Positions 1 to 10,995 of a stretch of DNA of 64,000 nt are shown here, one piece after another (the stretch's first letter is position 1; each line of letters starts with the position of its first letter). Source of the DNA: Lindgomyces ingoldianus. Lineage: Eukaryota; Ascomycota; Dothideomycetes; Pleosporales; Lindgomycetaceae. A program made the translations under genes and the position numbers. The notes under the pieces are model-generated. The model was not told where the DNA came from, ran no database searches, and saw only the letters and a program-made list of their open reading frames with translations. The DNA is taken from NCBI RefSeq assembly GCF_010093535.1, contig NW_022985223.1, positions 124,001 to 188,000 on the forward strand, in the 5' to 3' direction.

Positions 1-2
1 AA

Positions 3-183
3 GAGACACAGCTACCAGGCGGCAATGCGCATCTGTGGGAGGAGAGCTGGGATGACGATGATACGAATGAGGACTTTGCGGTGCAGCTGAGGTATGACAT
101 GGCTTTGTATATCGGTTCTGGGAAATGTGGGAGTGCTGATTTGGCCATCTAGGGAAGAGCTCAAGAAGCTTGGTCAGAAATGA
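3..183 (+). CDS. SEM1: 26S proteasome subunit Sem1/DSS1, 3' end
   Basis: Partial gene; its 5' part lies before the window. Exon 3-91 and exon 153-183 are joined over a 61 nt intron (92-152, GTATGA...CTAG). The product ends in the acidic DSS1 signature: HLWEESWDDDDTNEDF, then VQLR, EELKKLGQK and stop. Sem1/DSS1 is a very small, mostly disordered acidic protein of the proteasome lid that also works in TREX-2 and homologous recombination complexes. The W/D-rich motif and the basic C-terminal helix are the family hallmarks, so the call is strong although only about 40 residues are visible. It converges on PGK1. Confidence 0.85.
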
Positions 184-490
184 ACGAACGAGTCTCCATG
201 CGATACAATGATTTGAGCAGGCAAGCCGGTGGCGTTATGATAAGGAGCGGGTTCACGATTCGACCTAGATTGCCGGTCTTTGGTAGAAAAGCAGTACTCG
301 TCATGGGTTTGAAGGACAGCTTCCAGGCAATACAAACAGGCACATGGCATAATGGGTCAAGTATATCGTGAAGACTAAAGTATCAGTCGAGCTGTATTGA
401 ACCCTTGAAGAACTAATAACATACGTCATAACCTCGAGGAAGACCCTTCCCATCTATTTTAAGCCAATACTCTGAGCCACTGGTCATGAT
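184..490. other. Intergenic, convergent 3' ends
   Basis: Gap between the convergent SEM1 and PGK1 ends, presumably 3' UTRs. I see no further gene. Short open frames here have no coding character. Confidence 0.6.
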
Positions 491-1879
491 CTACTTACTT
501 GACAGAGCCGACACACCTGGAAGATCCTTGCCCTCAAGCAGTTCGAGAGATGCTCCACCTCCAGTAGATACGTGGCTGAGCTTGTCTTCTACACCGTACT
601 TGGCGGCAACGGTCGCAGTGTCACCACCACCGATGATGACGATCTTTCCGCTTTGTGCAGCGGCGACGGCGACATCCATGGTTTTCTTTGTGCCATTCGC
701 GAAGGCCTCGAATTCGAAGACACCTGGTGGGCCGTTCCAGAGGATTGTCTTTGCCTCGTTAATGGTTTCCTTGTACAGGGCAATCGACTTCTCGCCGCAG
801 TCAAGTCCCATCCAGCCGTCTGGAATACCATCCTTATCCTCGGCATATCCGGTCTTTGCATCCTTGGAGAAGCTGTCCGCAGTAATGTAATCTACTGGCA
901 GAACAATTTTGACATTGTTATCCTTTGCCTTTTTAACCAAGTCTCCGACTGTCTTGCTGCCAGCCTCGTCGAACAGGCTGTTTCCGATAGCGACACCCTC
1001 AAGCGTCTTCTTGAACGTGAAAGCCATACCACCGCAGATGATAAGGCTATTGACCTTGCTGAGCAGGTTGTCGATGAGCTGGATCTTATCGGAGACCTTG
1101 GCGCCACCGAGGATTGCAAGAAAGGGCCTTGCAGGGTCCTCAAGGGCTTTGGCGAAGTACTCGAGCTCCTTCTTGACAAGGAACCCGGAGGCCTTTTGCG
1201 GGAGGTCTACGCCGACCATAGAGCTGTGGGCACGATGTGCTGTTCCGAAGGCATCGTCTGCAACCAATTAGCCCGAACACCCTCCCGAAAGTGTCTTGCA
1301 GCACTCACTGATATAAATATCCCCCAAAGCCGTCAACCCCTTCCTAAACTCCTCCACCTTCGCCTTATCCGCCTTAACCTTCTTCCCCTCAGCATCCTTC
1401 GAACTCCCCTCTTCCTCAGCATGAAACCTCAAATTCTCGAGCAAAATCACCTGCCCATCGGTCGCGGCATTGACCGTTGCCTCTGTCTCCTTCCCCACAC
1501 AGTCCTCGGCGAAAATTACCTTCCGCCCGTCCAGCAGCTTCTCGAGCTCGGGAACAACCGGCTTGAGACTGTACTTCGGGTTTGGTTTGCCATCCGGGCG
1601 GCCGAGGTGCGACATCAGGATCACGGCTTTGGCGCCCTGCTCGACGGCATATTTGATTGTAGGGAGCGCGCCCACGATGCGTTGATTGTTGGTGATATTT
1701 TTGTTGGCGTCAAGGGGGACGTTGAAATCGACCTGTTGAGGTGAGCAGGATTAGATGAGAGCTCAATTCTAGGAGTGTGTATGAATATCAGGAAGGGGGA
1801 TTGAGAGACTTACTCGGACGAGCACACGCTTTCCCTTGACGTCGACGTCGGTAATGGAGAGCTTGTTGGAGAGAGACAT
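491..1879 (-). CDS. PGK1: Phosphoglycerate kinase
   Basis: Cytosolic glycolytic enzyme that moves phosphate between 1,3-bisphosphoglycerate and ADP. Three exons (1879-1814, 1732-1309, 1257-491) give 418 residues, the usual length. Introns are 1733-1813 (81 nt) and 1258-1308 (51 nt, GTGAGT...GCTAAT...GCAG). Removing the second restores the family sequence [16 protein letters not shown], which fixes both splice sites. Visible motifs: DFNVPL at the N-terminal substrate domain, [14 protein letters not shown], the nucleotide-binding [10 protein letters not shown], and the C-terminal [11 protein letters not shown]. The start is the ATG of MSLSNKLS at 1879; more upstream in-frame codons lack family similarity. 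The leader just upstream is pyrimidine-rich, as in strongly expressed fungal genes. Confidence 0.97.
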
Positions 1880-2614
1880 GGTGGTATGAAAGTCGTCCCG
1901 AAGCTGTAGTGCCTTATGTAGCTCTTGAAGGTCTCGAAGGGTACTTTGAAGAACCAATGTGTTCTTTTGAAGCGAAAAGAGGAGAATCGAAGACTACTTA
2001 CGTCGAGGAAGGGAATGGAAAGAATTGGCGTGGGAGGCGCCGAATGTTTGTTGAATGGCTCTAGGTCAATCGATGGAGGGGCTGATGTGGGGTGACGCTG
2101 GCAGCTGCATATGCGCGAGATTTCCCTGTGACGAAAGTCCCTCCCGGTCCTTATCGAATTTGTCGGAAAAGCAAACGAGCTACTGACGTTGGAGGGCTGG
2201 AGTGATCCCAAAAGTAATTCTTATTAGTGTGTATAACTCAATTGCTCAAATTTTTCCTCACGCAGGTTCTCTCAAGACAGCCGAAGACACCACGCTCCGT
2301 TACTCCCGCGGCCGGAAAGCTATTCGCATTGCCTGCCCACATACACCAAAAGCAATCACCGTACCCTTAATTAACAGGAATTGTTATTGTAACCTAGCGA
2401 TGGAATGTGAACACACTAACGCCTCCAGTCCAAAAAATCCAGCGCCATAATCATGCTCAGAACGCCAATTCACGGACCTAGTATGCAACCTTGGAAGCGC
2501 ACTGCGCCAGAATCTCAAAAGAGTACTCCCTAATCCCAAATGCTTGGTCATCACTAATCCGAATTTACAATACATGACCTAGAAAGGGGATTCGTTAGAG
2601 GGCAATAGAGGTAT
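1880..2614. promoter_or_regulatory. PGK1 upstream region
   Basis: Gap between the PGK1 start and the 3' end of the Mpv17-family gene, both read on the minus strand. The 300 nt nearest PGK1 are pyrimidine-rich on the coding strand and should hold its promoter and leader. A GTAAGT at about 2005 on the minus strand could begin a leader intron, but I cannot prove it. Nothing else is recognisable. Confidence 0.4.
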
Positions 2615-3647
2615 TTAAGCTTCTTCAGAAGAGTTCGTGAGGGATAGGTATGCCGTCCAAGCAATACCGATAGTGGATACAAAGGGCTACAATTATGGTC
2701 AGTACGTGTAGTATCTATAGATGTAAGAGGCGTAAACTCACGATTTGGAACTGAATTGGCATGACTCGGAAGTTGAGAATCTGCACTGCTGGCCAGACCA
2801 TATAGTTCGCCTTGAGGGCCGGAACATAGACGTCTTGGAACTTTCGCGTGACAGCTCGCTTCCCGCCGCCCTCGGCAATAGTCATGAAGGTGAAAAAACA
2901 GGCCAAACCTAGAACAAGTAAGACATCAGAAAAGCCAGGACACGGGGCTGGGGCAGCCGAAAATACCAATAGGAGCGAAGAGAAACTGGTCAAACGCTAC
3001 TCGCTTCAGAGCAGGCATGAGAGCAGACGTCTTGGTGACGGGAAATGTCTTCGATAGGAAGCCAAACCACTTGTGCTGTATCGGGGCCATCAAGAAGCCG
3101 TATGCCATGAACCTGGTCAAGCGTTCAAAGTCGAAAGGGGGGGGCAGTCGGCGGGAGTCCGGAATAATCTCCCCTGCAGGCCATGGGTTCCGCTTGTCGA
3201 GCTCGTGAATTTGGATCGCAACGAAGTCGTCTTTGTCCGAGCCCCCAGGTTTGCGAACTACACGCTGCCGGATTGCCGTCAACGACTGTGCGACTGTATC
3301 GGCGATGCCACCCAATATCTGCAATCCGCTGTCAGCCTGGATTCATGTGCGGTGGTGAAAGATCATGTGATAACAGCGGGGTCGGGATCTGGAACGGTGA
3401 TCGGATTCTACATTTAGAGGATCTTAAAGTAGGGGCATGAACGAGAGTAGGGAAATGTGATTTGGTGTCGGGTTTGACAGTGGATGGGGAGCGGGCGTCA
3501 ACGTACGGCATTCGTAATCATGGTGGTAAGGACTGCACAAGCACTGTTAGCGATTCAGCGCATCAACAGGAGCTTTCTAGGGCCCATACCTGGACGACTG
3601 GCATAGTAGGAGTTGAACTTGCGGGTCAAAAGAGAGACTGCGGCCAT
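2615..3647 (-). CDS. Mpv17/PMP22-family membrane protein
   Basis: Small organellar membrane protein of the Mpv17/PXMP2/Sym1 family (inner mitochondrial or peroxisomal membrane; some members form channels). Five exons: 3647-3590, 3532-3507, 3318-2967, 2908-2742, 2686-2615, giving 224 residues. Introns are 57, 188, 58 and 55 nt. Family blocks visible in order: FNSYYASRP near the N-terminus, ILGGIADTVAQ, the APIQHKWFGFL loop, RVAFDQFLFAPIG, and NYMVWPAVQILNF...MPIQFQ, then a last helix with WTAYLSL. The ATG at 3647 is used because everything after it matches the family. An extra in-phase exon at 3741-3806 (MIENTRRRLL...), spliced by a good 60 nt intron (3681-3740, branch GCTAAT), could add an arginine-rich leader. 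Subcellular site is not decided. Confidence 0.88.
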
Positions 3648-4844
3648 TTGTAGGAGGAAGACTGCAGCGTGAAGAAGCGGCTAGACAGGATGTCGGTATT
3701 AGCGATGATTTCGTTTCAACGACCGAGTATGCCCGCTCACAATCTTGCCATAGATCCAGCGACTGTTGAGTTGATAGAGCAGGCGGCGCCGTGTATTCTC
3801 GATCATCTTGCCTCGAGGAAATGACGTTCTGCTATCGTCAATGGATGGAAGGTCCGTGTGTTTTCGTCAAGCCACCTGTTTGTCTGGCGGGGGCAAGGTG
3901 GCAGTCGGGCGGGTAGGCGTCTGAGTACCGGTGGACTTCTGTGTCGCGATACAAGAGTCGCAGTGGCGGCAGCGAGGGGAAATTCGTCGATGGAGTGCTC
4001 GTCCGGCGGGTGCACTCTGTGTTGTTGCAAGCCGGTTCGCTCGGCCTTGGTCGCAGGAGCAGTTGAGGCGAAGTCACGAACCGCAGCAAATCAGGTGAAA
4101 GAGATGACGATTGCGTTAGCGGCTATGCACCCCGGCCGATCAAACGTCCTCTCAAGGAGATAGTTCATGAAGCTCGGAGATGTTGTGGTACGAATAGATA
4201 CTGAATTTGATTGTTATTCTATCTGAATGCTTTCTGTTCTACTTTAGAAGCGGAGTTCTTGCACCTACACGTTATGTTTAAACCTTGTGCGAGGCTTCCG
4301 AGGCTCCAGGAGCATCATTCGGATGCAAATTTGCGAAAGAAACGGAAACAGAATTGGACATTATCTATTCGTAGACCCTAAAATCTTGTGTGGCTCTCCG
4401 TGCTGCATGCACCCCTCATTCTGGACCCAGCTGCATCTGATACTATACTGAACTGACTCCCAACTATCTACTGCGCCTTCTCACCAAACATACAACGTAA
4501 CTGGGATAACTTAGGACTGAAGCGTGCATCTTGTCGACACCTCTCCTCAATTCCAACAGGATGTCCCTGTCAATACTAGGACTCCTTTTAGATTGCCAAC
4601 GTTCCCTCATCCAAGACATGTTGACCCTGTACAAACGGAAGGCGATCAAATCGATTTCCCTCATCCTTCTTTCTCGACTGCTACTACGCTCGGCAAGTCC
4701 CGTATGTCTGCAGCCTCTTGGGTTGCTAGATCAACTATACGAACGGCGTCTACATTCAAAACCCCTGATGAAAGTGCCAGGAATTTGATGTCCGCTGTAT
4801 AACAGGCCCCGGGAGCAAGGTGCCTGTCGATATGTCAGAGACTG
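3648..4844. other. Intergenic with a coding-like stretch
   Basis: Upstream of the Mpv17-family gene. It holds that gene's possible extra 5' exon (3741-3806, minus strand). On the plus strand, 4524-4802 has an open frame with no ATG near its beginning but marked pyrimidine preference at third codon positions (about 55 of 92 codons), ending in TAA. It reads ...HVDPVQTEGDQIDFPHPSF... and may be the last exon of an unrecognised gene. The rest shows nothing. Confidence 0.3.
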
Positions 4845-6558
4845 CTATTTTATCAGAGGCTCTGAGCCCACCCACCCTATCCGAACATCAGTAGTCAAGC
4901 AAATTAGCTCCGCCGGTTCAATCCTTGCATTCTTCTGTTTTGCATAGACGATGTTCTCGTCCACCACAGCACCCGCGAGCAGCTCTTTCTTATCGGTGCG
5001 CTGTGCACCGAGAGATGAAGTCGAAGGATTCGACTTGTGCCTCAATGCATCTCCCTTCCGCTTAGGAATGACTAGGACAGCCAATTTCCTCGTCTTATCG
5101 GAGCGGTTCACGATAAAGACATCCCAGTGAAACATATCTCCAACTTGGACTCGTGGTGGTCCAGTCACGGTCATGGTGACATTGATAACTTTACTGTATG
5201 CATCGTCGTCTTGCTGGCTTTGTTCATCCGGCGTTGGGAGGGAGTCTGGATCCGGGGCTTTAGGTGGTTGCGCAAGCGGATTGCTGAGCCTGTGAGCAGC
5301 TTTGACGAGATTGTTATTCTGCTCGACGGTGAAGTCTACTCCTGTCCTCCAGGTAATAGATAAATTGGGTCGACATTCTTCCGAAACTAGCACTTTTGCT
5401 GTCATTTTAAGATCTAGCACATGTCCGTCACTGCCGAAAATCGGCATTCCATCGGCTGCTAAATCTGGAGCGAGTTTGTAGAGAGAAGTGACTTGGTCTC
5501 CTGGCTTGTAAACCATCGCAGGCCCAGGGTGCTTGGCGATCGTCCTGACTTGGCCGCCGCGGAGGGTTAGACTGACCTCGTTAATGCAGACACTACACCC
5601 GGTGATATGGGCAACTTCAAGATCCAGCGATGCTATCAAGGATAGATCACTCAAGGTCGAGTGCACTTTCGAGTACCGCACCCGCCATACCAAGGCAGGT
5701 AAAGCTCGAAACAGACGTCTTTGGCCGTTCCTGATTGGGCGCACTAGTTCTTTGGCAACAGGAGCTGTCGGCACAATTTTGCTGATTCGGAGTGCAGAAA
5801 GTCGAGGATGAATGCCAGTCAGAGCCGGATCGTTCTCAAACGATTGGAGGAGGTTAAGCGCCGTTGGAACCTTACTGGGGAGATATTCATCATCCAGAAC
5901 GTTTTTTTGTATTTTTTCAGTAGGCTTTAAAGATGCTGTCGGTTGGAAGTAGATGGCTGGTTTGTGAAATCTTCCTCGGGGTCGAGCTGTTCGTTCTCAG
6001 CAACAAAATCATGGGTAAGCCTCAAGCGGTCTTACAAATGAACACCTCGAATTTCCAAACCACATACACATGAGGGCCAGCTTCACCCTCAAGGCGGACG
6101 ATTGATGGTTCATTTGATGTTTGAATGGTCTCTGAGAATATCAATTCTTTTGGCGGCGGGGGTTTTGCTTCTAGCTCAGGACTAGGAGCCGTGCCAAAGG
6201 CAAATGCTTCCACGTTGATAGCCAGCCTAGCAAGATACGCTTTCAGAGTACTTTCGTCTATCAACGGTGTCCGCAAGACAACGTAGACAGGCACAAGTTC
6301 ATCTACACACCTAAATATAAGTAAGAGGTCTTGTATGAACTCTAAGAATCTTAATGCGGGCTTACCGAAGAGCAGAACTTGTCTCTGTGCCAGAAATGGT
6401 AGCATTGATTTCGTTTCATCCTCGATACTGCCGTCCCATGACTGGAGTTCATCCTCAAGGTCGATAAAGGAGTCGGACGGCACTACTGCCTCAAGAACAG
6501 AGCTTTCCACAAATTCGGCACTCCCACGAGGCTGAGAATCTGCAGAGCTTGCAGCCAT
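4845..6558 (-). CDS. TRS65: TRAPP II complex subunit Trs65
   Basis: Subunit specific to the TRAPP II tether/Rab exchange factor complex, acting at the late Golgi. Three exons (6558-6366, 6302-6036, 5986-4845) encode 533 residues. Introns are 6303-6365 (63 nt) and 5987-6035 (49 nt). At each acceptor the nearer AG would give a stop, so the later AG is used, restoring VLLFDELVPVYVV and FISRPRGRFHKPAIYF. The C-terminal half is predicted beta-rich with the Trs65 immunoglobulin-like repeats (about 180-530), including VTVTGPPRVQVGD-type strands and FHWDVFIVNRS. The start is the ATG at 6558 (MAASSADS); upstream in-frame codons have no ATG and run into the PRP40 promoter. Confidence 0.85.
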
Positions 6559-6773
6559 CAGGATCCGCACACTTCGCGGTGACCGAAACTCTTTCACTGA
6601 AAAGAAAAGCCGACAGAGCTCACGTGCCGGACCAACGTGCACTTGCCAAGGCTCTTGCGGAATAATATTTTGCCGATTCTCCGCGAAGCCCAAAAGTTAT
6701 CCTTGCGCGTCGTCGCAACTTCATCTTCACCTTCGTAACAAACTTCATTTTCGTGCCTCCACTGTACTTCACC
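6559..6773. promoter_or_regulatory. Bidirectional promoter TRS65/PRP40
   Basis: Only 215 bp separate the divergent start codons of TRS65 and PRP40, so both promoters and leaders must lie here. The sequence before the PRP40 ATG is pyrimidine-rich and ends in a good context (TTCACCATGAG). Confidence 0.6.
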
Positions 6774-9276
6774 ATGAGTGGAGCACTGACCGCCTCTCCA
6801 TGGAAGGAGGCTACGGCTCCGGATGGAAGAACGTACTATTATATTCCGGGTACCAAGGAGACAACATGGACGAGACCCGCAGATATGCCTACGCCAGCAT
6901 CTGCGCCTGCAGCCAATGTATGTTTACCTTTCGCCTTGCAAATGGCTGAGCTGACAGGATATCCAGCAAGAACTTATTGATGCGTCATGGCGAGAGCATG
7001 AGGCAGATGGCAAGAAGTATTACTCTAATGCCTACACTAAGGAGACGACATGGGAGATGCCCGAGGCCTTCGCGAAACTTCAGCAGGCCCAGCGACCTCC
7101 ACCTCAGTAGGTCCCAAATTAGTGCACAGTTCCGCCCTGGAATTCCACTCACACGGCTGTAGGGGTCCTTCTTACGTCGCCGGCGGCGCTTCTTCGTACC
7201 TCCCTCCTTACAGCCAGAAATACAATGAGCGAGACGACTTTCAGCCACCGGAGCGACGATTCACAGATCGTGAGGATAGATATGGAGGCGGCAGCGAGCG
7301 TGAGAGAGGTGGAGTCTCGTTCATCTCCACGGGAAACGAGCCAGCTTTTGCGAGCCGTGAGGAAGCCGAAGCGGCCTTCATGAAGATGCTCAAAAAATCT
7401 GGGGTGCAGCCAGACTGGTCTTGGCCTCAGGCCGTTCGGGCTTGCATCACTGACTCAAATTGGAAGGCGATACCAGATTTTAACGGCCGGGAAGAGGCTT
7501 TCAAGAAGTACTGCGCCGATCTTCGCAGTCAGGAGAAGGAGAAGGAACAGGACAGGCAAGCCAAAGTCCGCTCCAACTTCATGGCCATGCTAAGGTCACA
7601 CCCGGAGATTAAGTGGTACACTCGGTGGAAGACAGCGCTCCCTATTATCGAGAATGAGTCCATCTTCCGCACGGCGAGGGATGACAACGAAAGGCGACAA
7701 TTATTTGAAGAGTACATCCTTTCTCTTAAGAAAGCTTATGTTGAGGATGAAGAACAGGAACGAGCGTCTGCTATTGACAAGATCGCCGACATCTTGCAGA
7801 ATATTGACTTAGAACCCTACACACGCTGGAAGGATGCACAGGAAGCAATCCAGAAGAATCCGGAGTACATCGAGCGCGAGAAGGTTAGACCTTTCTATCA
7901 GATCGATGTTTTGAACGCCTTCGAGAAACACATCAAACAGCTCCAGGTTCAGTTCAGTCAAAAGGTGAGCGAGGACAAGCGTGTTGAGAAACGAGTGGAA
8001 CGTAAGAACCGCGATGCTTTCAGGGAGCTGCTTGATGAGCTCAAGAAAGCTGGCAAGCTCAAGGCCACGACAAAGTGGATGGAAATTCACGGCCTCATCG
8101 AAGACGATCCTCGATACCAAAACATGCTGGGCCAGGACGGATCATCGCCACTCGACCTCTTCTGGGATGTAATTGAAGACCAGGAGCGCGTTCTCCGCAA
8201 TCATCGGAACGTTATTTACGACTTGTTAGATGTAAGTCCCCTTACCGCATATTTAGAGGTATCCGCTAACCATTACAAGGATCATCGATTTGAAATCACT
8301 TCCAAAACTCCCTTTGAAGAGTTCCTCTCTGATATGCGTCTCGATCCCCGCGCTAACGACATCGATGACTACTCTCTGAACCACATCTTCGAATATCTCC
8401 TCGAGAAAGTCAAAAACCGCGAGCGCCGTCAAATGGACGACTTCCGCTCCGCCCTTAAGCATCTCGAACCTCCAATCTTGGTTACTGACACATGGGAGGA
8501 TATCCGCCCTCGTGTCGAGAAACTCAAGGAGTTCCGCGAACTTGATGCCGAGAAACTTCGCGCTGCCACGTTCGAGAAGTACATCCGTCGTCTGAAGGAA
8601 AAGGAGCAAGAAAAGCGTGATCGAGGCGAACGGACTAGGCGCGAGGGACGTGACCGCGAGAGGGATCGAGATCGTGAGTACAGGAATGGTCAATCCGACC
8701 GCCAACGCCGCCATCATACACGAACTCACTCGCCAGAACAACAAGATCCATACGAAGCCGACCGTCGCAAAGCGCAACAGGACAGAGAGTCACGGTACAA
8801 GAAAGAAGGCGCCACTGGCTTGTCTCCACCCTACCGCCGCGACCGTGAACGTGAGCGAGACGATCATCGACCGTTTGACCGCGGTTCTCGCCAGAGTAGC
8901 GGCGACCATTATGGCCGCGAGCGACGTGAGCGCGAGGTCGAGCGAGAACGTAATTATGTCAGCCGAACCGATCCGCGCGAGAGACCAACTGAGCTAGACT
9001 ATGGAGACAGTCGTCCGATGCCGTCTCGTCGTCGTCGTGACAGCGATGAAGATGGTGGCAGCGGTCGACGTGATAACAAGGTGAACTCCTCCACCCCCCT
9101 AACCTAACTTGATGAAATGTCTCACGCGTTTACAGCGCGCCCGCTACTCTCCCCGCCGCGACCGTCGCACACGTTCCCGAAGCCCTGCCATGTCTGCCCC
9201 CCCGGAACCCCTCCCACCAAAGGAAGACCCTGGTCTACGCTCTGGAAGTGAAGAGGGCGAGATCGAAGAAACATAG
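6774..9276 (+). CDS. PRP40: U1 snRNP splicing factor Prp40 (WW-FF)
   Basis: U1 snRNP component that bridges 5' and 3' splice-site complexes. Five exons: 6774-6917, 6967-7106, 7163-8231, 8280-9080, 9136-9276; 764 residues. Two WW domains lie at about residues 5-80 (WKEATAPDGRTYYYI...TTWTRP and WREHEADGKKYY...TTWEMP). FF repeats run from about 155 to 540, e.g. AEAAFMKMLKKSGV and TPFEEFLSDM. The tail from about 580 is rich in R, D and E (RERDRDRE-type runs) and ends EEGEIEET. Intron 1 interrupts the linker between the WW domains. Intron 3 (8232-8279) is 48 nt, in frame and free of stops, so its retention would insert 16 residues (see findings); removal restores LLDDHRFEITSKTPFEEF. The true start is the ATG at 6774. 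Confidence 0.95.
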
Positions 9277-9891
9277 TATCTGTACCATTCCTAACATTTG
9301 CATAACACGAGTGGCTGACACCCTGGAAGTTCTGCAGATAAGGTTGGGTGGCTGATGGAGGTGGTAACGGGATTGTGAGAAGGTACTATTCGGATGGTTT
9401 TCAAAAATATGAGTTGGAACTGACCTGAACGAAGTAGGGGTAATAGGGGTATTGGTGGACGTCGGTCACAATGTGGAAGGGCCAGGGTGAACGATGATGA
9501 TAGAGAGATTATATCTAACTTGCTTTGCTAGGCTTCCTTACATTAACCAACTCTCTACAGCATCATACTACGGGCTCTTCTCTGCTCGCAGATGTGGACA
9601 GACGTGCTTGGTGGATAAATATAGCTCAAAACTCTCAACAAAAGTGTGGTTAGATACCAATTCTTGCTAGTTAATCGCAATCCTGTGAATACTTCACACG
9701 CCCTAATTTGAAATTTGCGGGGATAGAACATGGGTTCCTCATCACAGCATGTGATCACATCATATAGAATATCATTAAGCTACCCTTCCCCTATTAAACA
9801 CCCTGCTGCAATAAGATAGAAGGTTAATAAGACGCACATTTCTGTCTTGAATCACCCCAGTTCTTTTAATCCATTAGGTGAACAGATGCAG
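9277..9891. other. Intergenic, PRP40 3' side
   Basis: PRP40 3' UTR and flanking DNA up to the palindromic element. AT content rises towards 9800. No gene seen. Confidence 0.5.
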
Positions 9892-10350
9892 TAACGTACT
9901 TCATGGGCGAGTTGCTCACACACCTGAGTCGCTCACTTTTGCCAAGACCCCACTAAACCACCCTTCCTACACTAATGCATTCCCTACAACACCACTTAGA
10001 CGCGCTAAAAGAATGTTAGATACAGCTTACGCTCTAAGCTTTTAAATAAGACATAAAACTCTTAAAGAAATGTGCTATAGCTATATATAGGGTCCTATAA
10101 AAGATAATAAATAACTATAGCACTAGACAACTTTTACAAGCTAATTCTACAGCTAAATTATAGAGGCTAGGCAATAAAAAGGAGCAGGTAATTATTAAGA
10201 CTATACTTAAGCTATATGCGCAAGGAATTTCCCCTTAGATAGCATTTATGGCTAATATAGCTAATTCTTTGCGCGCTAAGCGTAATCTAGGCCATGTTTG
10301 CATAAACTAGCCTAGTACGTTTGTAAAGCGTTATTTAGAGCTTAAAGTAA
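9892..10350 (+). repeat. Left arm of the palindrome
   Basis: Inverted partner of 10537-10995. It contains the transposase N-terminal remnant on the plus strand at about 10160-10350. Confidence 0.85.
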
Positions 10351-10536
10351 AGTTTTAAGCGCAAGTATAGTTAAGAGATATCTAGCTAATTATAAACTCT
10401 ATTTTGCTAAAGTTGTACGTGTTATTATCCTAGATGCTATACTTAGCTTTAATATTCTCTATAAGGCTAAACCTGCTCTAAATTACCCTAGGACTCTTGC
10501 AGAGGGCTCTTTTATAGTTGTACTTACACTTAAATG

Positions 10537-10995
10537 TTACTTTAAGCTCTAAATAACGCTTTACAAACATACTAGGCTAGTTTATGTAAACATGGCCTAG
10601 ATTACGCTTAGCGCGCAAAGAATTAGCTATATTAGCTATAAATGCTATCTAAGGGGAAATTCCTTGCGCATATAGCTTAAGTATAGTCTTAATAATTACC
10701 TGCTCCTTTTTATTACTTAGCCTTTATAATTTAGCTGTAGAATTAGCTTGTAAAGGTTATCTAGCGCTGTAGTTATTTGTTGTCTTTTATAAGACCCTGC
10801 ATATAGCTACAGCACATTTCTTTAAGAGTTTTATATCTTATTTAAAAGCTTAGAGCGTAAGCTGTATCTAACGTTCTTTTAGCGCGTTTAAGTGGTGTTG
10901 TGGGGAATGCATTAGTGTAGGAAGGGTGGTTTGGTGGGGTCTTGGCAAAAGTGAGCGACTCGGGTGTGTGAGCAACTCGCCCATGAAGTACGTTA
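10537..10995 (-). repeat. Right arm of the palindrome
   Basis: Inverted partner of 9892-10350. The same transposase remnant reads on the minus strand at about 10725-10537. Confidence 0.85.

Larger units (their letters stand above)
9892..10995. mobile_element. Palindromic remnant of a Fot1/pogo-type DNA transposon
   Basis: Two 459 nt arms (9892-10350 and 10537-10995) are inverted copies of each other around a 186 nt spacer. Both outer ends read TAACGTACTTCATGGGCGAG going inwards, with a TA at each boundary, as expected for Tc1-mariner/pogo insertion at TA. Each arm encodes, reading inwards, a degenerate helix-turn-helix of the Tc5/CENP-B type: KEQVIIKTILKLYAQGISP, stop, then ANIANSLRAKR, and later FVKRYLEL, i.e. 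the N-terminus of a Fot1-like transposase. TAG stops stand where CGG (Arg) and TGG (Trp) are expected. The arms differ mainly by C/T and G/A changes and are extremely rich in TA, as after repeat-induced point mutation. The DDE catalytic part is absent, so the element cannot move by itself. Confidence 0.8.

Noticed and set aside
572..1744. 390-codon plus-strand open frame
   Set aside because: It lies antisense to PGK1, whose three exons form a complete conserved protein. The frame is a shadow of strongly biased PGK1 codons.
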